Assembly: GCF_003148825.1 (NCBI RefSeq)
Contig: NZ_QGGZ01000010.1
Coordinates: forward strand, 1-64,000
Direction of reading: 5' to 3'
From: Streptomyces sp. CG 926
GTDB lineage: Bacteria; Actinomycetota; Actinomycetes; Streptomycetales; Streptomycetaceae
DNA: 64,000 nt
The position numbers were made by a program, and so were the translations under genes. Of this stretch, positions 1-8,359 are shown one piece after another. The first letter of the stretch is position 1; each line of letters starts with the position of its first letter. Below the pieces are notes generated by a model, which had not been told where the DNA came from, searched no databases, and saw only the letters and a program-made list of their open reading frames with translations.

Positions 1-134
1 TCGCCACCATGCACAACCTCGCCATGACACGGTGAAACAGCAGGCCAGACGCCACTTCGACCCGCCCAGGCCCGACCTTCTGCAACACCCTTTAGGGGCT
101 GTCCGGCCGATCATCGGATGCGTACCCTTGGCTC

Positions 135-599
135 GTGATCGATCACGGCATTGCTCTGCCTCACTACCGCCTTCATGTCGTACCTGCGGTCGTGGCATTG
201 GCCAGTCCGACATGGCAGCGAGAGGTGTGGCTCGATCCGGATCAGTTCGAGGACCTCGACTACACCGTCCACGTGCTTTTCGACGACTTCTGCGATGCGA
301 ACAATCCTCGGCCCTGGCTTGGGCAGAGCCTTCGCAGCGAGGAGGAAGTCGAGCTGATTGCGCGTCTCGGTGCTGCCTACGGCGCGGTACAGGATTCGGT
401 CGGCGCCGCGGCTCGGGACGAGGTATATCTGGACTCGCCTGGCTGGTCTGCTGTAGTCGCCGCGGCAGCCCGGCTGGCCCAGGTGCTGGTGGCCAATGAC
501 CACTTGGCGTTGAGCAAGTTGCATGACGCCGGCCATCGCTGGCCGCTCGACACCGAGCCGATCATGTCCGGGACGGAAGGCCGGCACGTCGATTCATGA
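135..599 (+). CDS. SCO4402-family protein of unknown function
   Basis: The product is 154 residues from a GTG start. It is a compact soluble protein rich in acidic and aromatic residues, with a REVWLDPDQF-DLDY stretch near residues 30-43 and an alanine-rich helical segment near residues 115-130. These features match the uncharacterised SCO4402 family of Streptomyces. No signal peptide, membrane segment or catalytic motif is visible. It lies between the two inverted repeats of the IS5-type element, and its last codons overlap the 3' end of the antisense transposase gene. No clear ribosome binding site precedes the GTG, so the start is the least certain part. The function is unknown. Confidence 0.65.
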   Translation: MIDHGIALPHYRLHVVPAVVALASPTWQREVWLDPDQFEDLDYTVHVLFDDFCDANNPRPWLGQSLRSEEEVELIARLGAAYGAVQDSVGAAARDEVYLDSPGWSAVVAAAARLAQVLVANDHLALSKLHDAGHRWPLDTEPIMSGTEGRHVDS

Positions 600-1537
600 C
601 CGCAGCCAGATGACCAGGGCCGCCGCAGTGACCGTTCCAAGGAAGACGTAGCCGCGCTTGTCGTAGCGGGTCGCGACGGCCCGTGAATTCTTCAGCTCGT
701 TGATGGCCCGCTCGACGGTGTTGCGCTTCCTGTACCGCTCCTCGTCGAAGCCCGGTGGCCGTCCGCCTCGTGATCCTTTGCGCAGACGGGCGGCCTGGCT
801 GTCGGCTTACTCCGGGATCGTGTGCCGGATGCCGCGCTGTCGCAGGTACTGACGGCAGGGACCTTTGCTGTAGGCCTCGTCGGCCGCGACGCTGGCGGGC
901 TTCTTGCGCGGCCTGCCCAGTCCGAGGCGGGGAACCCGGATCTTCTCCAGCACCGGCACGAACTGGGTGCAGTCGGCCCGCTGCCCGGGCGTGACGATCA
1001 GGGACAGCGGGCGGCAGAAGCCGTCCGCGCTCAGGTGGATCTTGCTGGTGAAGCCGCCGGGTGAGCGGCCCAGGCCCTCGCCTCCCGCACCACCTCCACC
1101 AGTTGGTCGGCGAGTCTCTGCCACGGACATTCGTCCTGGTGTTCCAGTGCCTCGTCCCCCTTTGAGCTGGCGAGGGCCGGTGACGGATCGGTGCGGACGC
1201 CGGCTGCGTGCTGGTGCGCACGCACGATGGTGGAGTCCACCGATATGTCCCGGTCGATCTCACCGGCTGCGTCGGCTGCGGCCTGGACCTGCTGCAGCAA
1301 CCGTTCCCAGGTGCCATCGGCAGACCAAAGCCGATGGCGCTCGTAGACCGTCGTCCACGGTCCGAACCGCTCCGGTAGATCGCGCCAGTGCACCCCGGTC
1401 CTCACCCGGTGCAGAATCCCATCGATCACCTGCCGGTGATCACGCCACCGCCCGCACCGTCCATTGTTCACCGGTAGAAACGGCCGCAGCCGTTCCCACT
1501 CCGCGTCTGACAGATCCCCGCGTTCGCCCCGCCCCAT
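594..1537 (-). pseudogene. IS5-family transposase, frameshifted and interrupted
   Basis: The N-terminal part from ATG 1537 reads as an intact DUF4096-like DNA-binding region (LSDAEWERLRPFLP, then DGILHRVRTGVHWRDLPERF) followed by a DSTIVRAHQHAAG segment containing the first catalytic Asp. The frame is lost near 1080-1130 and resumes in another frame with GGFTSKIHLSADG and VTPGQRADC. An in-frame TAA at 807-809 follows the HTIPE motif, where intact relatives continue with Lys. Reading on in that frame gives the expected C-terminus (KRNTVERAINELK, KRGYVFLG) to a stop at 594. The DDE catalytic parts are therefore all recognisable but split over two frames plus one nonsense codon. Confidence 0.85.
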
Positions 1538-1593
1538 ACACGGGACAACGATCCGACCACTCGACAGTCACATGATCGGCCGGACAGCTCCTA

Positions 1594-1755
1594 GGCCGTC
1601 TCTTTCGGATCGTGGCGGCCGAGCCCGCGGCGTCCGGTGCCCTGCCCGGCAAGACGGAGGGGCGCCCGCGTACCGGACGTACTCGGTCGCCCCGACAACG
1701 TGGCCGGGAGCGGTGCCGGGCGTCGCGGGCCCGGCAAGGTCCGAAAGAGACGGCC
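1594..1755. repeat. MITE-like element with long imperfect inverted repeats
   Basis: The first 16 bases (1594-1609, GGCCGTCTCTTTCGGA) are perfectly repeated in inverse orientation at 1740-1755. The similarity continues inward imperfectly for about 30 more bases on each side, so the 162-bp unit can fold into a long stem. It has no reading frame of its own that looks coding. Size, termini and absence of a transposase fit a miniature inverted-repeat element. It starts two bases after the right end of the IS5-type element, sharing the TA between them. No target duplication on its own right side was found. Confidence 0.55.
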
Positions 1756-1829
1756 GGGCGAGGTGAGCCTGTTGGTGCGACGAACCAACTGCTCTCCGGG
1801 CTGGTCTCGCGGGACAGCCCGGAAAGCAG

Positions 1830-2588
1830 TCAGCTGAGCCGGGTTGTGGCATAAACCTCGATGGCGTCGCGCTGGTATGCGGCCAGGCCCGGTGCGATCG
1901 CCTCGTACGCAGCGCGCCAGGCGCTGTTGTCCACGCAGGAGCGTCCGACGGCGCGGAACTCCTCGGCGGAGACGGGCCGCAGCTCGGTCATGGCCTGGTA
2001 CTGGGAGTCGATCTGGGCCTGCACGGGCACGGCGTCGGCCGGGTGGCCGGCGGCCATCAGGTCGGCCAGCAGGATCATCTGTGTCGTGCGCTCGCGCTGT
2101 CCGGCCTCGATGTCCTGCGGGGTCATCGCGGCGACCGTGCGGGCGACTTCCTCGGCGTGCTCGGGGAAGTCGTGCAGGCTCTCCTGGTACTGGGAGGGCT
2201 GGATGCCCTCGAACAGGTTCTCCGGTCGGTTGATGGTCATGGGGTTGCCGTCCTTTCTGGAGTGTTCCAGTTCGGCGATCGTGCGGGAGACGGTGCCGGC
2301 CAGGGCGTCGAGCCGGTCCCGCTCGGCGAGCAGCCGCCGGTGGTGCCCGCGCAGGGCGTCCACCTCGTCGACCTGCTCGGCGAGGATCCGGCCGACCTCG
2401 GGAAGCCCTACACCCAGTGCCCGCAGTACGAGAATCTGCTGCAGCCGCAGCAGCTGATGCTCCCCGTAGTAGCGGTGGCCGTTGGCCCCGATCCGGGCGG
2501 GCCGCAGCAGGCCGACCTCGTCGTAGTGCCGCAAAGTCCGGGCGGTCACGCCCGACATCCGAGCGACCTCCGCGATAGGCCAGTCCAT
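1830..2588 (-). CDS. MerR-family regulator with TipAS-type effector domain
   Basis: The product is 252 residues. Residues 1-70 form a MerR winged helix-turn-helix (IAEVARMSGVTARTLRHYDE, then GLLRPARIGANGHRYYG). A dimerisation helix spans about 75-112, and a TipAS-like antibiotic-binding domain occupies the C-terminal half (ENLFEGIQPSQYQESLHDFP and later). Length and order match TipA-type regulators, which bind thiopeptide antibiotics and activate multidrug-response promoters. The start at ATG 2588 follows a strong purine-rich site (AGGGAGAGGG), and a GTG five codons upstream is less likely. A TTGACA hexamer at 2635-2640 on the minus strand could be its -35 box. The ligand and targets cannot be read from the sequence. 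Confidence 0.88.
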   Translation of the reverse strand: MDWPIAEVARMSGVTARTLRHYDEVGLLRPARIGANGHRYYGEHQLLRLQQILVLRALGVGLPEVGRILAEQVDEVDALRGHHRRLLAERDRLDALAGTVSRTIAELEHSRKDGNPMTINRPENLFEGIQPSQYQESLHDFPEHAEEVARTVAAMTPQDIEAGQRERTTQMILLADLMAAGHPADAVPVQAQIDSQYQAMTELRPVSAEEFRAVGRSCVDNSAWRAAYEAIAPGLAAYQRDAIEVYATTRLS

Positions 2589-2894
2589 CGCCCTCTCCCT
2601 CACGATCCCGTCACCGGACCGGTTTCTCCGGCCCTGTCAAAGACGGTAGAAGCTGCCGCAGCGGCAACCGCAAGCCCGCACCCCCACGATCTGGATGGCG
2701 GCCCGCGACCTTTCCCGACGGCCCACCCAGCACACCAGCAACTTTCAAAACCCGCCCTAGTGCTCTGACCGCATAGGTTCACCGGGTTGCTCGTTGCGCT
2801 GGTTGGAGGCGATGTCGCTTCCAACCAGCAGGGGAGGCGGGGTGGCACCACCGGTCAGGGTCCGGAGACCGGCGGAGCAGGAGGGCAGAAGCCC
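2589..2894. other. Non-coding gap upstream of the TipA-like gene
   Basis: This stretch holds the probable promoter of the minus-strand MerR gene near 2610-2645. The rest, to about 2894, is sequence in which no gene was recognised. Its right part may be decayed 5' sequence of the IS630 remnant that follows. Confidence 0.4.
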
Positions 2895-3340
2895 CAGCAG
2901 ATCGTGCGGCGGGTCGAACTCGCATGCCTCAACCCTCAGTGGGCGGGAGGCCGTCCCCGCCTACTGAGCAGTGACGACGAGGACTTCGTCGTCCGGACGG
3001 CCACCACCCGGCCCGCCGTGTTGGGTAAACCCTTCACCCGCTGGTCGGTCCGCGAACTGGTCGATCACCTGCGCAGGGACGTGGCCCGGCCCGTTCGGAT
3101 CGGCCGGGACGCCCTGCGGTGCTTACCGGCCCGCCGCGGGATCACCTTCCGGCGGACGAAGACCTGGAAGGAATCCCCGGGCCCGGCATTCAACGCCGAG
3201 CTGGAGCGGATCGAGTACGCGGTCAACGAGTGTCCTGACCGCACGTTCGCATTCGGCGAGTTCGGGCCGCTGGGCATCCGCCCCACCGCCGGCTCCTGCT
3301 GGGCCGAACAGAACCGGCCCGAGCAGACCCTGTATCCAAC
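2895..3340 (+). pseudogene. IS630-family transposase fragment
   Basis: In one plus-strand frame the translation gives WAGGRPRLLSSDDEDFV, then GKPFTRWSVRELVDHLR, RRGITFRRTKTWKESPGP and DRTFAFGEFGPLGIRPTAG. These are the helix-turn-helix and first catalytic region of IS630-type transposases. In intact copies the FAFDEFGPL segment carries the first Asp of the DDE triad, and here that position reads Gly (FAFGEFGPL), so the active site is lost. The N-terminal 50-60 residues are unrecognisable. Homology stops abruptly after NRPEQ near 3340, leaving roughly half the usual 360-residue protein. The sequence between 3341 and 3530 is unrelated. Confidence 0.75.
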
Positions 3341-3530
3341 CAGGACATCGCCTCCCGCAGCGGGGAGAACTGCCGGGTGGCCTCGTAGTAGGACTTCCAG
3401 GTGGTCAGCCCGCGTCGACCCGCTTGCCGCGGGCGGACCGGAACCCGGCGGAGCGCTTGCCACCGGCGCCGTGCAGTACAGCAGCCGTGCCGCCGTCGCC
3501 GCCGCCGACCGGCAGCGCGCCTCGCGCTCG

Positions 3531-4490
3531 TCAGGGGGACGTCGGCCCGAGGGTACGCGTACCGAGAGCCGCGACCGCGGCGACCATGCGGTCCCAGAAC
3601 GCGCCGGTCTCCAGGGTCACGGCCACGCGCGCGTTGACCGGGCGGCCCGTGGAACGGTGCAGGTCCACCACGGTGGCGCCGCGCGTGTACCGGCCGTGCA
3701 ACTCCACGACCACCTCGGCGTCCACGCAGTGCACCAGCCCGGGATCGATGACCCGGGCCACCGCCACGGGGTCGTGCAGCGGTGGGCTGGGGAACCCCCA
3801 CAGCTCGCGGTAGGTGGATCCGAAGAAGGTCAGCAGGTCCGCGCAGGTCTGCCCGAGGGGCGTGCCCAGGGCCACGAAGCGGGCCACCACCTCGGGTGTG
3901 GCCAATGCCTGGTGCGTGACGTTGAGCCCGCACATGGTGACCGGCACTCCCGAACGGAAGACGATGTCGGCGGCCTCCGGATCGGTGAGGATGTTGAACT
4001 CGGCGGCCGGGGTGCGGTTTCCCCGCTCCGTCGAACCTCCCATCAGGACGATCTCGCGGATGCGGGCGGCGTCCTGCGGGTACCGCGTCAGCAGCAGGGC
4101 GATGTTGGTCAGCGGCGCGGTGGGGACGAGGGTGACCGGCTCGGGGTGCTCGGCCAGCAGTCGGTGGATGAGGTCCACGGCGTGCTCCGGAACGACGTCC
4201 ACCGTGGGGGCCGGGAACCTCGGCCCGTCAAGTCCGCTGGCCCCGTGCACGTCGGCGGCCACATCGAGCGGCTGGACGAGCGGACGGTCGCAACCGGCCG
4301 CGACGGGAACATCCGTGATCCCGGCGACCGTGCAGACCCGGCGGGCGTTGAGCGTGGTCTTGTCGAGGGTCTGGTTGCCCGCGACCGTGGTGATGGCGAG
4401 CAGGTCCACCGCCGGGTCCGCGGCGGCCAGCATGATCGCGAGGGCGTCGTCATGTCCGGGATCGCAGTCGATGATGATCGGGACGGGCAC
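3531..4490 (-). CDS. Inosine/uridine-preferring nucleoside hydrolase
   Basis: The product is 319 residues from GTG 4490, which follows AGGAG at good spacing. It hydrolyses the N-glycosidic bond of ribonucleosides to release base and ribose. The calcium-binding signature DCDPGHDDA is at residues 8-16. The family segments PTAPLTNIALLL, EIVLMGGS, AAEFNILTDPEAA and the conserved LHDPVAVA near the C-terminus are all present, and the length is normal for the family. No signal peptide is seen, so it should be cytosolic. It lies 118 bp downstream of the MFS gene on the same strand and could share its transcript. Substrate preference among purine and pyrimidine nucleosides cannot be told by eye. Confidence 0.93.
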   Translation of the reverse strand: MPVPIIIDCDPGHDDALAIMLAAADPAVDLLAITTVAGNQTLDKTTLNARRVCTVAGITDVPVAAGCDRPLVQPLDVAADVHGASGLDGPRFPAPTVDVVPEHAVDLIHRLLAEHPEPVTLVPTAPLTNIALLLTRYPQDAARIREIVLMGGSTERGNRTPAAEFNILTDPEAADIVFRSGVPVTMCGLNVTHQALATPEVVARFVALGTPLGQTCADLLTFFGSTYRELWGFPSPPLHDPVAVARVIDPGLVHCVDAEVVVELHGRYTRGATVVDLHRSTGRPVNARVAVTLETGAFWDRMVAAVAALGTRTLGPTSP

Positions 4491-4608
4491 GTCACTCCTG
4501 CCGCTGCGGGGCCTGGGGCTCCAGTGTGCCGCCGGGCCGATGCCCCGACCACACCGCCTCGCCCGGACCACGGGAGCACTTCGGCGGACGTCGCCCACCG
4601 AGCCACGG

Positions 4609-5967
4609 TCAACTCCTGGCGGTGGCGTCCTGCGATGCCGGGGAGGGACACGCCACGGGTGGCTGAGGCCTCGCCACCGGAGACGGCGATGCGGGCTCGC
4701 TGCGCCGGAGCCACAGGAGGGCTCCCGCCAGCAGTACGCAGCCACCCAGCAGCCAGGGCACCGGGCCCGGCCGGAGGACGCCGACGACCAGGCCGATGAG
4801 TGCTCCCACCAACTGCATGACGAGGGACTGGACGGACAGCCCGGTGGCCCGGCCCGTACTGGCGACACGGCGGTGCAGGATGTCGTTCTCGTTCGGTCCC
4901 GCAACGCCGAGTCCGAGGTAGAGCAGTCCGTAGCCGATGGCCGAGAGGACCAGGGCTCCCGCTCCCGTGGCGCCCGCGGTGGCGCCGAGCAGGAGCAGGC
5001 CGCCCGCGCCGACGCCGAGGCTCACCATGACCGCACGCTCACCACTGCCGGCCAGCCGGCCGGTCAGCGGAGCAAACCGGCTGCCGAGACCGGAGCAGAT
5101 GAATCCGGCGCAGGCCAGCGCGGCGAAGAGCACCGCCCCCGACTCCGACGCCCCTGTCACGGCCGCGGCGCGCCCCGGCATGAGCAGTTCGATCGTGACC
5201 AAGGCGCTGCCGACCGCGCCCGCGCTGAGGAACACCCGGCGGACTAGTGTGTCCCGACCGCCCAGACGCAGGCCGCCCACGACGGTGGCCGGGATGCCGC
5301 GTAGTACGTCGCGCAGGGCAACCGGCGCCCGGGGCGGCTCGGGCAGAGCCGTCAAGACGTACAGCACGAAGGCGATCTCGACCGCCGAGCCCAGCAACAG
5401 CGGGACGGAAAGGGGCAGTACCAGCCCCGAGGAGGCCTCGCTCAGCCGGGCGCCGAGGTCGGGGCCGAGTCCGAGCAGCCAGGGAAGGGCGCCGCCGAGC
5501 AGGGTTCCCGCGGCGAGCACGGCCGATGTGGCGGAGGAGCCGGCGGCCAGGCCGGTGCGCAGGTCGGCGCCGGGGCCGGAGTCCGCGTGGACGGTGTCGA
5601 CGTACCAGGCTTCGGCCGGCCCGCTGGACAGGGCACGGCCCGCACCCATCAGGACCATGCCCAGGCCGAGCAGCCAAGGAGCGGAGCCCAGGCCTACGAG
5701 GGCCAGCGCGGTCAGGTTCAACAGGCCGGCGGCGACCAGGACGACGCGGCGCCCCAGCACGTCGGCCAGTCCCCCGGTGGGCAGTTCCAGTGCCGCGGCC
5801 GTCAGCGAGTGCGCGGCGAACAGGCCCGCGATCGCCGCCGTGGTCATGCCACGCTCGGTGAGCAGCAGGATCAAAGGAGCGATACTCAGTCCGAGCGGCA
5901 GCCAGAAGAGCGCACACACCGTGACGTAGCGGCGGCGTGCGGTGGGTATGTCCAACGGCCCCTTCAT
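4609..5967 (-). CDS. MFS transporter, ArsR-linked
   Basis: The product is a 452-residue integral membrane protein with about twelve hydrophobic segments and the loop LADVLGRRVVLV after the second one, which is the major facilitator motif A. The family exports drugs or metabolites by proton antiport. The ATG at 5967 overlaps the TGA of the upstream ArsR-type gene in an ATGA arrangement, so the two are translationally coupled. This suggests the regulator controls export of the compound it senses. The C-terminal 30 residues are a soluble Pro/Ala/Ser-rich tail. The substrate is unknown. Confidence 0.9.
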   Translation of the reverse strand: MKGPLDIPTARRRYVTVCALFWLPLGLSIAPLILLLTERGMTTAAIAGLFAAHSLTAAALELPTGGLADVLGRRVVLVAAGLLNLTALALVGLGSAPWLLGLGMVLMGAGRALSSGPAEAWYVDTVHADSGPGADLRTGLAAGSSATSAVLAAGTLLGGALPWLLGLGPDLGARLSEASSGLVLPLSVPLLLGSAVEIAFVLYVLTALPEPPRAPVALRDVLRGIPATVVGGLRLGGRDTLVRRVFLSAGAVGSALVTIELLMPGRAAAVTGASESGAVLFAALACAGFICSGLGSRFAPLTGRLAGSGERAVMVSLGVGAGGLLLLGATAGATGAGALVLSAIGYGLLYLGLGVAGPNENDILHRRVASTGRATGLSVQSLVMQLVGALIGLVVGVLRPGPVPWLLGGCVLLAGALLWLRRSEPASPSPVARPQPPVACPSPASQDATARS

Positions 5968-6695
5968 GACGCGTTCCCGGTGCCGGTGCCGGTGCCTGTG
6001 CCTGTGCCTGTGCTTATGCCTGCCTCGGCCTCGGCCTCGGCGTCCGGGTGCGGGTGCGGCGTCGGCGGCGTCGGCGTCGGCGGGCCCGGAACATACCGCT
6101 CGGCGCCGGGTTCGCGCGGCGCGAGAGCCAGCCCGGCCATGAGGAGTACGACCTGCCTCGCGCGAGGATCCGCCGCATCGCGGGCGGTCAGTTCTTCGAG
6201 CTTCCGGCCGAACACCTCCCAGAGCTCGGTGAGCGATTCGGGCGTCAGACGGGGCATCAGGTCGCTGATTCCGGACGGCTCCACCCACTCCTGTGCCAAC
6301 CGGCCGGCGGCCATGTCGGCCTCGTGCTGGAGGAGAGAAGTCTCCAGGTGCTCCATCTGGACCCTGCGCGACAGGCTGAGCAAGGCGCGGCTGTCCGGCG
6401 AGGATTCCATCGACTCGTTGCTCCAGGCGGTCAAGGAGTGCACCGCCTGCCAGCGTCGCTCCCGGCCGTCCCGGTGCTCGGCCTCGACGACGAACGCGTA
6501 CTTCGCAAGGACGCGCAGGTGATAGCTCGTAGAGGCGGAGGACTCCCCCGTCCTGACACCGAGTTCACTCGCGGTGGCCGGGCCGTCCTGCCGCAGCAAC
6601 CCGAGCAGGCGGATGCGCAACGGGTGCGTGAGCGCCTTCAGGGCTGCGGCGTCCCGCGCAGGATCAAGGACGCGTCTGTGCTCTTCGCTGACCAT
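5964..6695 (-). CDS. ArsR-type winged-helix regulator with repeat-encoded C-terminal tail
   Basis: The product is 243 residues. Residues about 15-90 form an ArsR/HTH_20 winged helix (LKALTHPLRIRLLGLLRQDG, GESSASTSYHLRVL, then HRDGRERRW). A helical sensor region follows. The last 35 residues are low complexity: Pro-Thr repeats, alternating Ala-Glu, then alternating Gly-Thr, encoded by hexanucleotide repeats at about 5974-6045. The gene overlaps the MFS gene by four bases. No metal-binding cysteine pair is visible, so a small organic ligand is more likely than a metal. A perfect inverted repeat 31-44 bases upstream of the start is a candidate operator. Confidence 0.88.
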   Translation of the reverse strand: MVSEEHRRVLDPARDAAALKALTHPLRIRLLGLLRQDGPATASELGVRTGESSASTSYHLRVLAKYAFVVEAEHRDGRERRWQAVHSLTAWSNESMESSPDSRALLSLSRRVQMEHLETSLLQHEADMAAGRLAQEWVEPSGISDLMPRLTPESLTELWEVFGRKLEELTARDAADPRARQVVLLMAGLALAPREPGAERYVPGPPTPTPPTPHPHPDAEAEAEAGISTGTGTGTGTGTGNAS

Positions 6696-6725
6696 GTGGG
6701 AAGGCTAGAGCCCCTCGGGGCTTTC

Positions 6726-6739
6726 CAAAAGTATTTTTG
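6726..6739. promoter_or_regulatory. Candidate operator of the ArsR/MFS pair
   Basis: CAAAA-GTAT-TTTTG is a perfect 5+5 inverted repeat in an A/T-rich patch inside very GC-rich DNA, 30 bp upstream of the regulator start. Similar CAAA-TTTG sites are typical of HTH_20-type ArsR regulators. Assignment to this regulator is inferred from position. Confidence 0.5.
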
Positions 6740-6772
6740 CAGAACTTCTTCGGGAAACCCCTGTCCCTCGGC

Positions 6773-6799
6773 CGCGGTCGCGGTCGCGGTCGCGGTCGC
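6773..6799. repeat. Hexanucleotide microsatellite (GCGGTC units)
   Basis: About four and a half tandem copies of a CGCGGT-type hexamer lie upstream of the ArsR gene. A second hexamer tract of different sequence lies inside the 3' end of the same gene (about 5974-6045). Confidence 0.7.
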
Positions 6800-6920
6800 C
6801 ACGAGAACGGCAAGGAGCCGCCACCCCAGCCGGGTGGCGGCCCACACGCCGTGTCTCCCGTCCGACCGCGCGAGGTGCGCGAGGTACGCGAGTTGCCCCG
6901 GTATCGGGAGCCGGCGGGTA

Positions 6921-7244
6921 CTACTTGGTGATGATGCTGCCGGCCCACTGGCCGGCGGCACGCTGCATCATGGCCTCGTTGCTCAGGATCTGGGTCCCGG
7001 GCATGGCCGCCATACCGATGTCGCCGGCCGGGGCCGCACCGTTGTGGGAGCCGACCGTGTTGTCGTGACCGGCGTTGAAGACGTCGTCACCAGCCACCTG
7101 GCTCAGGTCACCGAAGACGATGGAGTACGTGTTGCTGACCGGTGCGTAGATGGTGAAGGCGTCGTCGGCGGCGGCGGCGGACGCACCCGCCAGGAGGATG
7201 CCACCAGCGGCGAGAGCGGTCAGGGCGCAACGGATCGATCGCAC
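6921..7244 (-). CDS. Small secreted protein of unknown function
   Basis: The product is 107 residues from GTG 7244, preceded by GAAAGG at about eight bases. Residues 1-28 are a clear Sec signal peptide (positive start, Leu/Ala-rich core, ASAAAADD cleavage region). The mature part of about 80 residues contains a GDDVFNAGHDNTVGSHN segment and no cysteines. Such Gly/Asp/Asn-rich segments occur in small surface-associated Streptomyces proteins, but this is neither a chaplin nor a rodlin by its motifs. It is monocistronic, with a 170-bp gap to the next gene. The function is unknown. Confidence 0.75.
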   Translation of the reverse strand: MRSIRCALTALAAGGILLAGASAAAADDAFTIYAPVSNTYSIVFGDLSQVAGDDVFNAGHDNTVGSHNGAAPAGDIGMAAMPGTQILSNEAMMQRAAGQWAGSIITK

Positions 7245-7417
7245 GAGTACTGCCTTTCGTGGAGGGGTGGTCGAGCAGTGCGAACGTAGGACGCTTCGCA
7301 CGACGAGACCCTGAACCCGGCGCCGTACGGACCGAGTCCATCCGTACGGCGCAGCCGACCGGGTGGCGGCGCCGTACGGACGGCCGACCCGTGCGGCTCC
7401 GCGCCGGCGCTGTCCGC

Positions 7418-8260
7418 TCAGCCGTGCAGGCCCCAGTGGTCGAGGCCGGAGTAGATGACGGCGGTCCGATAGTCAGGTCGGGAGAAGAACTCGGCCTGGC
7501 CGGTGTGGACCGCGATCAGCGAGTCCGTGCCACGCCACCATTGATCAGCCAGCCCTTCCACTTCCGGCACCGGCTCGTAGGAGCCGAGCTCAAGGGCGTC
7601 GACGTCATCGCCGGCGACCTTGGTGATCTGCTTCGCCCACATGGCCGCGTGATGGGTGAGCGCGACCGACTCGACCCATCCGTCGACGCTCGCGTGCAGG
7701 GGCACCCACCGCGATGTGCCGAGGCCGAACTCGCCACGGGGCCCGATCATGAAGGAGTAGGGGACCGCCGCCCGCTGATCGCCCGCCCAGAACCACCATC
7801 CACCCGCTGGCGCCCTCTCCGGCGTGTCGGGGCAGAACCTCGCCGGACCGCCGTTGTACGTCGGAGCCGGCGGCAGGACCACGCCACCCCACCGCTCCTC
7901 GAACGCCACCACCCGATCGACGACCGCTTCAGGGATCCCGCGCTCCGACCAGTCACCTCGGTACTGTTCGGCCCCCAGGCTTTCGAGCCGTAGACCGTGT
8001 ATCGAGGCGAAGTACTGAGCGCGCCGGGAGAGCCCGTCAGGCACACGCGTGGGGTAGTCGTCCATCGGGAGGACGCTACACAGCCAGGGCAGGTGCGCGC
8101 TGAGCAATTGATCACCGGTCGAGGTGGAACGCGTCCACGCCCCGAGCTCCTCCACAATCACCAAAGTGCCGTGGCTACCGGGTCCGACAACGTGTCGAGC
8201 GCCCGCCGGGACCCGGTACATCTCCCCCACCTCCACGGCGAACCCGACCCCCTCCACCAC
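7418..8260 (-). CDS. SUKH (SMI1/KNR4)-like protein
   Basis: The product is 280 residues. GTG 8260 is chosen because AAAGGAG lies eight bases upstream. ATG starts further in would remove the well-formed N-terminal strands (YRVPAGARHVVG-GTLVIVEE), which look like a small beta-rich, perhaps cupin-like, region. Residues from about 95 contain the SUKH-like pattern IPEAVVDRVVAFEERWGG followed by LPPAPTYNGGPARF. SUKH proteins often act as immunity proteins against secreted toxins. No signal peptide or membrane segment is seen. It is transcribed away from a zinc-ribbon gene across a 99-bp gap. The family call is tentative because only the short motif supports it. Confidence 0.6.
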   Translation of the reverse strand: MVEGVGFAVEVGEMYRVPAGARHVVGPGSHGTLVIVEELGAWTRSTSTGDQLLSAHLPWLCSVLPMDDYPTRVPDGLSRRAQYFASIHGLRLESLGAEQYRGDWSERGIPEAVVDRVVAFEERWGGVVLPPAPTYNGGPARFCPDTPERAPAGGWWFWAGDQRAAVPYSFMIGPRGEFGLGTSRWVPLHASVDGWVESVALTHHAAMWAKQITKVAGDDVDALELGSYEPVPEVEGLADQWWRGTDSLIAVHTGQAEFFSRPDYRTAVIYSGLDHWGLHG

Positions 8261-8359
8261 TACTGCGTCTCCTTTGGATCTTGTCGGCCGGCCCGAATCC
8301 GCCGGCAACGCATGGGACGACAGACGCCTGTAGTCGCCAACGGCCAGGCAGAATGTGGT

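Larger units (their letters stand above)
95..1591. mobile_element. IS5-type element bounded by 20-bp inverted repeats, with a passenger gene
   Basis: Positions 95-114 and 1572-1591 are 20-bp inverted repeats differing at one base (GGGGCTGTCC at the left end, GGAGCTGTCC at the right end read on the minus strand). A TA lies just outside each end (93-94 and 1592-1593), fitting a 2-bp target duplication. The right two thirds carry a degenerate transposase on the minus strand. The left third carries an intact plus-strand gene that ordinary IS5 elements lack. Either this is an element with a passenger gene, or the left repeat belongs to an older neighbouring copy. The transposase is broken, so it cannot move unaided. 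Confidence 0.6.

Noticed and set aside
3531..4904. A 457-residue open frame extending the nucleoside hydrolase upstream
   Set aside because: The extra N-terminal 138 residues have no family similarity and a strong ribosome binding site precedes GTG 4490, so the shorter start was used.
2787..5247. Very long plus-strand open frames of 477-670 codons antisense to the hydrolase and MFS genes
   Set aside because: They are mirror frames caused by high GC content. Composition is Arg/Gly/Ala-rich without motifs, apart from the IS630 fragment at the left end.
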